A DNA stretch of 64,000 nt from Nereocystis luetkeana (Eukaryota; Sar; Phaeophyceae; Laminariales; Laminariaceae). The stretch is from assembly GCA_031213475.1 (NCBI GenBank), contig JARUPZ010000035.1, positions 3,648,953 through 3,712,952 of the forward strand, written 5' to 3'. Positions 22,701 to 31,700 of this stretch are shown here, piece by piece. Within the stretch, counting starts at the first letter, position 1. Each line of letters opens with the position of its first letter. The translations under genes and the position numbers were made by a program. The notes below the pieces were generated by a model that was given only the letters and a program-made list of their open reading frames with translations, did no database searches and had not been told where the DNA came from.

Positions 22701-25700
22701 GTTTTAGTTGAGAGGATATACCCGTAGCCATGTTAGTTCAGTTTGCACATTGGTTTTAGCTCGTGTGCGCTTTCTTCGTCTCGTGTATTATGAGGCAGCC
22801 GAATTTTCGTTTTTTCTTGTTTTTCGGATCTTCCTAGGGCTTCAGCACCTTTTGTGTGACCACGGACTCCTTCGTCAGAGAGTTAATGTGAGAACAACAA
22901 CAACAACAACAACAACAACAACTAGAGTAGATTATCTAGTTCCTCAGCTGCCGTTGTGAGAGGATATGCGGGATCTGCATTGTACAGACCTAACCATGAA
23001 AACACGTGCGGTCTGTATCATGCGAGTGGGTTATCACGAGGGTTATACGCCCCCCCCTCTGCACCCCCCCCTGTTTTGTATGGGTCGGGTTGGCGTCGGT
23101 TGGCAACGACACTGTACAACATGCCGTTCACTACTTGAGCTAGACAGCCAGGGTACCGCTTTTTTTTTCTTTTCTTTTCTTTGGCGGTCGGTCGCATCTG
23201 GCGGGCCTAGTTAGATGTTTGTTCGAGGTGAAGAATCTTTACTCCGCACAAGGGGAATTATCGTATCACGTAGTGTTTATGGTAAGGCACCCAAGAGGCA
23301 GTTACGTAGTACTCCCATTGCTGTCTCTGGTTGTGGCTACACCGGAATCTAGTTTTTGACTCATTGAAGCTGTCATTCATACGCAAGTCCGCCTGACAAA
23401 CGGTTATTAGTAGGATCACCCTTCATGCGACCCGCCGGACACCTCACGGCGCTTCGCGCTTGGTGCAAGCAATGTCTGCCTGGTCGGTGAAAACCCCGAC
23501 ATGCTCCGTCCCGATAGTTGTAGGGATGCGAGGGTCTATGGTCATACGACTACGGCCATGCATGACATCGAGTACATCTCTGATCAAGTACACCCCCTCA
23601 CCCCCGGCATCATGCATACCCAGATCGGGAATAGATCTATCTGCCCTGGAATATCTAGATCATCATGGAGTGGGAATGATCTGTACATGATCTGTCGTGT
23701 GAATCTATTTTTTTTCGAGCTGGACCAAGTCGTAGCAAAAACCCTTCCGGCCTGCTGCAGGTGCGCGGTTTCCTCGGCCTCGTCGCCGACCTGTATGCAG
23801 ACAGCTACTGTAGCTCCCCGACCCGACCCCTCCCCCCCCCCCTCGAATAGGATGTCTGCGAAGATAGAGAACTTGGTTGGGATGGGTATGGGTTTCTTAT
23901 GGTATGTTTCCTGTTTCCTGCCAGGTATACAGTAGCGATCCCAACCCACGAAGAGCTGGGTGGCATGAGGGAAAAGTGGACAAAATGACGTTTTGAACCT
24001 CGAGTATTCTTGGGTTAGGCGGGTCAACTCTGTGGGTTGGTTGTTAGTAGCAGACGGTGCAACTTCTGATTCGCCTGTTTGACCAATCAGCGCCTCACGT
24101 TTGGTCGGTTTCAAGTATGTCTCGTGACCTAACCAAACCGGATTGTCGCAAACAACCTGGTACTGCTCCTCTTTCATGCGGCATACCGTGTTACACGAAA
24201 ATTAGCCGTTTTTAGGACTGCAGAGCCGGCGTCCCCGGTGGCTTGGTAGGTGGTCCGCGTGCCATTAAAGATCAATTTCGTGGGTTCAAGTCATAACGAG
24301 TGCATGCTCGTAGGGGTTTTCCGTGCTTGAAGAAAATTGAATAGGAAAGCGCGAGAGCGTGAGTTAGCTACATTAGATGGACATCGACGAGCAGTGGGAA
24401 TGCTGAATGAACCCTATGCGCGACAAAAAATAAAGGCACGTGCCGGGGGGGGAGAGGAGTAGACACCTGTGACCACGGCTTGTCCAGAAGCTCGTTGAGG
24501 GTAAAACCTCCTACGAGTTAGGCTGGAAAGTAAGAGTGATGATTGGAAAAAAAGAAGAAAAAAAGTCCCATTTTCCGCCAGTTCCAAGAAGGCATGCGGG
24601 CCCGCGTGCGTACGGAGAACGGCAAGCACTCGGAATGGCTCGACGTCACTCAGGGGCTGCGGCAAGGACGTGTGTTGTCACCGCTTCTGTTCAACGTGTT
24701 CTTCGCTGCTGCTGTGATACACGCCGTGCCGGTACGCTTCAGTGGAGACCCATATATTTTGAGGGACTAGGTTCACCTCGAGGCCTCGGCGAGGATGGGG
24801 TGAAGGTTGGCCTACTATCTTGCGTACGGAGGGCAGTATGGGGTATGCTGTACGCGGGCGATGCAGGCATAGTATCCCAGTCGGCGGAAGGCCTTGCGAA
24901 GATGATGACCGTCATTATTGTGACCGTTCTCGAAGCAGCAGGCCTCACCGTATCCGAAAAGAAAACGAAGACCATGCTGCTGCGGACCCGTGGGGTGGTC
25001 TTCGGGACGAGGGCTGGTGGGGAGAACCCAGGACCGGGGCGACCAGAAAATTACCTGGGCATAATGTCTAGCAGACGACCTCAGGGTTTTTGAAGCCACC
25101 GAGGGGTCCACGGAAAGCTCCCCTTTGCTGCTGGGGGTAGAGACGGTCTTGTGGCCGAGGGCGACTAGCAAGAGCGGGAAGTGGTACCGGAGGGTCGTCG
25201 AGAGTAGGCGGAATGTTTTTTGGCGAGGTGGCACAAGGACGAGGCACAGAGAAGCCGGCTGCGCCACGCAGCTGAGGACGCCAAAAGCGGTGACAAGGGG
25301 AGGGGGGGGGGGGGGGCAGCCGTATTGATACTACAGCTGTCGATGAATGCAGAAACGAAATGACAGATCGGGTGGCTAGGTATCGGTTCGACTAGCTCTA
25401 CAGTCTAGCAGATTATTGTTCGTTTCTTGCTGAGTTCTTCAATGGGGGGGGGGGGGGGGGTGACAGCAGCAATACGGACACTTGGCACCGCTATTGACGA
25501 GAGTAGGAAGGAGACGGCAAAGGGTGTGGCTAGGTTCCCGAATTCGATTTTCTAGGTCAGACGGGCACCCATGTTACTATCACCCCCTGGAGTACGATGT
25601 TCTCTTTTTCCCTCCCTCTCTTTTCCTTTTTTTGTTTTGGCCTTGTCTTTCCCGTTGTTTCCTTTCCCCTCCCCGCCGTCCGTATGCCGGTATCTTCCTC

Positions 25701-28700
25701 TCCCTCGCGTTGATTCGTCCGTGCAGCAGATACTAATAGCTGTCCTTTCTGAGTACGTATGTATGCTTCCCGTCTATTAATATTCATAGCAGCCTTTCTG
25801 ATCTCCTAGCGTCGTTTGTATTCTGTATCATTTCATCATTTGTTTTTGGCTTTAGTTGTCTTTTTGTTACCAGGTTTTATTTTCTGGTCTTGCTCGTGTT
25901 GTTGTATTCTCGCAACCCGGCACGCTGGCATTTCATTTGCTTGACTCATGAATTTGCGATTATTTTTTGGTCATCCTCTGTTTCTCACAACCTGTGGCCA
26001 CATAATAAGTATCTCTCTACAGTAGGATGTGGAATCAGGACGGACACTGGGTGTACTGATGCTGGGTAGAAAAGGACGATTTAATGTTACATGATGCGGA
26101 TCTTTGAGGGCAGATGAATTCGTGCTCTGTACCGGGTATGATCGGTATGATCTAGGTCATGTTGCCGCGTGGGAGCTGTGTAATTAATCTGCATGATCTA
26201 GACATGTTTCCTGGTTTGGATCTGTACTGTACAGATCCTGCACAATATCTCATAACGGCAAATGAGGATCTAGATGACCTATCTGTAGATGATCTATCTG
26301 CCCGACGCGTGGAAGCTGTGTGGCTTCTCCAGAGGGGGAGCACATCAAAGCTAAAATGTGTAAGGTTGAACGTGGGAAATCTGGCGTTTGTGTGGAGCGG
26401 GATTGATTCTTGACATACCCTGGTATGTGGAAGGCATGCTTGGTTAGGGGATACATATATACGAGTGTGAGAGAGGGCGAGTCCGGTTGAGGTCAAACTC
26501 TCATTCACAAGAGAGAGAGACAAGGCACGCGTTCTCCGACAAGGGTGGGTACTTTTTTGCCTTGCAAGGCAAATAAATGCCCACGACTGATGGGGCTTCT
26601 CAACTGAGGAACTGCCACCCAACACCCGCGTGTTTTCTTCAATATTTTTCGTTTTAAGAGACCTAGGCCATGGGATGGATTGCTTATCATAGGGTTGATA
26701 ACCCTATTAGCGCCGCAGTCCCGTTTTGGGGACAAGTTACTCGGAATTTGACTGGTTTGTCCCCAACACGGGACTGCGGTCCTAAAGGGGTTTAAAATGT
26801 GCGCTTTTTATTTCATCCTTTTGGGACTGCAGTCCCGTTTTGGAGGAAGGAAACCGTCTTAATTCTAAGAAGGTTGTCCCCGAAACGGGACTGAGGTCTC
26901 AGACGGTTACATCGTCAGTTTTTGGGTGCGATATTGAGGTCTCATGTGAGGAACAGCCTCCGAAAATTGCAAGAGCACCCCTACAGCATCAGCATGCGTC
27001 AAGGACACGGCGGGTAACCCTTTTTTTATTTTTACGCTGGAGGGTTGGTGGGTTCGGCGATGGGTTAGCGGGGTGGGTGGGTGGGAGGGCGGGTGGGTCG
27101 ATTGGTATGCACGTGGGTGAGTGCTTTCGTGCCTGTGGTTGGTGGCGCTGTCATTTTTTTTCTGGTGACTTGTTTTTCGTGCGCTGTACCGGCCCCCCCC
27201 TGGCATATTTCAGCGTACCACTAGTAGACTGCTACTGTTGCAGCATCGGCCACATGAGGCAAGCAACCTGTCCGGGTATCTGGGGTGTATGTATTCGTGT
27301 ATTTGTGAGTTGTGATTTGTGAGTTGTTTTTTTTTTTCCAACGTATCTCTTCGCACGACGAGCACCTTTCGCGCAAACGCTATAGAGGCTTTTACATGGG
27401 AAGGCCGGCTCGTTGCTGTGGTCGTGGTCCGGGCGCGATCCGAGCAGTGGTCCTATTTGTAGGACTTGACAGGCGTATCTTAGAAATGAATGTATACTTC
27501 GTACCAGGTATAGGATACATTTATGAATACATCTATTGTGTAAATCGGACGTATGGAGTGTGTCCGAAGTGCAAGTTGAAGACCTGCACGACACGCACGC
27601 TGTGCAGGGAGCATGGCAATATATACCTGGTACTCTTCTGCTGCACGCTCTTCCTGCTGCTGATGTTGCTGCTGCTGTTGTTGTGGCTGTTGCTGTTGTT
27701 TTTGTTCTCACATTAACTAGTCGCCGAAAATCGAGCCTGTGGCGACGGGACAGGTTCCAGAACACTCTGGGGCAGAAGACTACCTCGAGTAGAAAAATAA
27801 AATAAAAAACTACCAGTACAAAACAGTATATATTTTTTTCTCATTCTATTTATTATTTTCGCACATCTTCTTCTCTCTCTCCTTCCAACTCGTAACTCAG
27901 ATCCGGGGTCACATAGCAGGCTCTTCTCCCCCCTTTCCCGCTACGGTACGTGCCTTCATTTTTATCGCGAGAAGATTTCAGCCTTTTCTTCCCTCGTCGA
28001 CTCGCATCGAATTGTGCCTACCCACGCTGCAAGGCGCTCTCAACAATTGAATCCTTTTTTATTTTTATTTTTGCAAATAAAGGCAAATGCCCGACCCACC
28101 TGGGGCTCGAACCCAGGACCCAAACACAAGTAGAATTCGAGGTTAACCACTTGAACCACCGGGGCGACCGGCTTAGTATGCACAAGATACACGTCACAAC
28201 TGAAGCACATCCCAAGCACCTCAGACAAAAAAACGAAAAACGCCTCTGATGAGATCGATTTCGTCGTTTTTTTGTCGCTAGGCGTAAAGGTTTTTTTTTC
28301 GCTAGGCTGGAGTTCGTGCTTGGAAAAGAGCTGCGCATTCGGACAAATCAGATAGATCATTCCCACTTGAGTATGTAGATCTTGAAGGGCAGATAGATAG
28401 ATACAGCAATCCTGACTTGTATGATCTGGCTCGTGTTGCCACGTGGAAGCTGTGGGCACACGGGATGTATAGGAAGTCGGCGAGTTCGTCAAGTGAACCG
28501 CCGCCGAACCATCCCAATGTGCTGAATCGGAACAGCAGCCAGCTTTTCCCCGAAGATCAGCTCCCGAGGAGTTGCACGCTCGGGGGGCATGGCGCCGGCA
28601 CGAGGGGGGACTACACATCAGTCCAAACGAGGGGGAAAATTGGACCGCAACGTCGCGCCCACTACCAAACTTCCAACTGCGAGATCAGCTTGATAGCACA

Positions 28701-31700
28701 GCTACACCGCGCCCACTTCAGCACCACGCCCCTCCCGCACAGCATGCATACGGGCGCGGGCGGTCTCGCGAAGATGTGCAGCTTCAATTTCATGGTGTGG
28801 AGGCTGCCGTGAGATCGACTCATCGTGACATTCTCCAAAGCTTCGTCTACTCTTTTTTTTTTTTTTTTTTTTTTACGAAAACGGCACTCAGCAAACGATG
28901 GCTCTTGCCTCACAAGCTCTTTTTGGGAACGAGGACCGTGCGATCTCCACGATTTCTATGATCCTTCGAGATGAGATACTTCGGTGGTAGTTGACATGTC
29001 AATCGCGCCGACTTCTCTATAGAACCCCCGTGGTATTCTGGAGCCTGGAGGACCAAAACTTTTAGCCCAGACCACCGTTGCCGAATACTAGAATCGTTTC
29101 CGACGAGCCAATTTTTGGGCCCTCTCAAGGCACCAGAATACCGGCTTATTTTCGAGAAGTCGGGGCTTGAGTTGGCATCGACTGCTGCCATGGTGCCGCA
29201 GGGCGAGACCACCGGAGCCTCCTCGGCTCAATCATCACGTGTGTGTTCTGGTAGCAACCAGTCCGACACTGAGCTGAAACTCAACAAGTCTTCTACAGCA
29301 GCAGTGTAGCTATTCGGCATCTTATTGGTCCCGGCCTCTAGCGGCATGTTTTTGTTTTGAAACTTACTCCACGCCCCCGCCCTTACGCCCACGACTTGTT
29401 TCCACACCCATGTCGTGTGTCGGTTTTGGCTCGCTTGTAAGACACGGTGATAAGGCTGCTGTGACAACGGAAGCGCGAGCGAGCTGCCGACCCTGATCCT
29501 CCCACTGCCGTCTCTCGGTCCCCCGCCTTTCGCACCCCCTCCCCTCCCCTCCCACCTCAGGTACTTGTGCGACGAGCTCGACGAGAGGATGATGCGGGTG
29601 CTCAACGAGGCGGTGGCCGACTTCAGCGGTGTCCACGCGCAGATGGTTGTGCGTTCCGAAATGAAGGTACATGAGAGTTCATGAAGGCACATATTGGTAA
29701 ACGAAGAGGCACATGCCTACTTCATATTGGTGGTTGAATGTATACACCTGTGGCTGTTTTATTGAATTGACTATACATGTAAACATACTGGTATAATGTT
29801 GATACGTTACCAGGTATATACCAGGTACCTGGTATACTTTGATAAAAGTTGCATATGTTGATAGATGCCAGGTACCTAACTGGTACCAGGGTATGTTTTT
29901 TTCAGTGTCAACTGGTGGTTTCTGAACAAAATTGCATATGTTGATAGATGCCAGGTACCTAACTGGTACCAGGTACCAGGGTATGTATTTTTCAGTGTCA
30001 ACTGGTGGTTTCTGAAACGGGTTATCTGGGGTTTTTTTTGTCCTCGGACCTTTCGGCCCACTTTTCGCTCCTGTGCACACTCAGGTTCGGGTATTGGCTC
30101 GCTTTGTGTCGCTTTTGTTTCGCGCTGCGTTGCGTTTTGTGTCGAATGTATACGTGTGGAACTCCGATACCAGACGTGGTATGGTTTTATCGGACGCGGT
30201 TTCCCCTCCGTCCGCTGATTTGCCTGTATTTTCAAATGCCGATTTATCGTGCGGATCGATTTGAGTTTTTGTTTATTGTGGGACGGTAGTCCCGCGGCAA
30301 GTTACCTATTTATGTTATGTGTATGTGGAAGCGTTTCCGAGGGAGGGTGGGTTGCGTGGCGGTCACCTCACTCTCGGTGGCCAGCAACTATAGAGTTGAA
30401 GTATCAGTAGAGGTAATCTCGGAGTACCCCCGAGGAGCCAAACGGCCTTGAAGGATTCTAGTGGTAACGAGGCGATATGATCTAGGGGATACCAAGTAGG
30501 ACCTGATATCCACATTACATCAGTATCGTATTGAACTCGATTTGGTTGCGTTTGTCGATATCGTACAAAACAAAACAGTTTTATTTTCGCGTCTTTCGGT
30601 ATCGTAGATAGAACTCGATTCACGACTTATCCATCACAGTACAGTAGCTGCGTCGCGTCGCCTGACGTTTCTCCAGAGTCGCGCCTTTTGAACGACCGCG
30701 GACGTGACTCACCTTCGGCGAGAGAGGAATCGTGGAGGTTAGCCTCTCGTAGCCGTAGCCGCGTCCCAACTTATACCTCGTACTATTTGTGTTGTCGCCT
30801 CTCTCGCTCTGTTGTGTTGTATTGAGTGCGCTTCAAGTATGAGTGCTCTCTGTTGCGTCGTTTGCATCGGTTTCGTTTTGTCTTGTGTCGAAGTCGTCGT
30901 CATCATTATCGTCAATTCCCTGACCCATTCCCCTCCCCTTCCCTCTTCTCTCCCCCCCCCCCCCCCCCTCCCCTCCCGTTCCTTCCCCCTTCCCTCCACC
31001 CACAAACACCCCTCCCATCCCCTCCCTCCCCATCACGCTTTCCCCTTCCCATGAACCAAACGAACTCCCCGCTCCTCCCCCCCCCCCCCCCCCCCCCCAC
31101 CCCCGCGCGCCCCCTCTTGGATAGATCGAGTCTTTCCACTACGCCAACAAGGTGCAGGAGCTCAAGGGCAGCCAGAAGGCGACGGACGAGAAGAAGGACC
31201 GGAACAAGGGGAAGTACGCTTCGGCGTCCCAGGGCCTTCGCGATCAAACGAACCAGCTCATGGCCACCTTCGCCAAGGCGGAGCAGGTGCGAGAGAGGCT
31301 CCTGAAGGAGGACCTTCCCTGCGTGATCATCGCGAAGAGGAACGCCTTCGACTCCTTCGCTATCAACCTCAACAGGGCGGCGGCGGAGGCTACCGCCGGG
31401 GAGCCGCGCCCACCCAGGATGTCCGACGCTGCGCGGGCTCCTCACAGGTTCCTGTTGTTGCTGTTGTTTTTTGTTGCGTTGTGCTTCACCTCGCTAGGGT
31501 TTGTACTTTCTTGCGTGCTTGCTGTGTACCTGGCCCTTTTGTTCTACAGTAATTCGGTTCATTTCGTTGAGCTCGACTTTTTTTTACATGTCTTTATTAA
31601 GTCTTTCGTTTGTTGACGAGTACTGCGTTTGCTTTGTTTTGTTTGTCATGTACGTAGGTACGTACCAGTAGCAGGTGCTTGTTTAGTTATTTATACATGT

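Larger units (their letters stand above)
20189..29560 (+). other. Intron 4 of the BAR-SH3 gene, 9.4 kb
   Basis: No exon supported inside. Contents: G-rich low complexity (20.2-20.5 kb), MITE 21221, AAC microsatellite 22892-22921, inverted copy of the 49-kb tandem unit, tRNA-like head 24236, LINE RT remnant 24573, fold-back units 26708, ACAGGCTCC repeat 27690 and SINE 27831. Confidence 0.6.

Noticed and set aside
24536..25093. Intact reverse transcriptase gene
   Set aside because: RT motifs are split over two frames and the catalytic YADD reads YAGD.
28080..28172. Functional tRNA gene
   Set aside because: The T arm is perfect, but the acceptor and anticodon arms do not close and a SINE body with A tail follows.
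29228..29692. 154-aa minus-strand ORF
   Set aside because: Antisense of BAR-SH3 exon 5 and its flanking intron; no recognisable domain.
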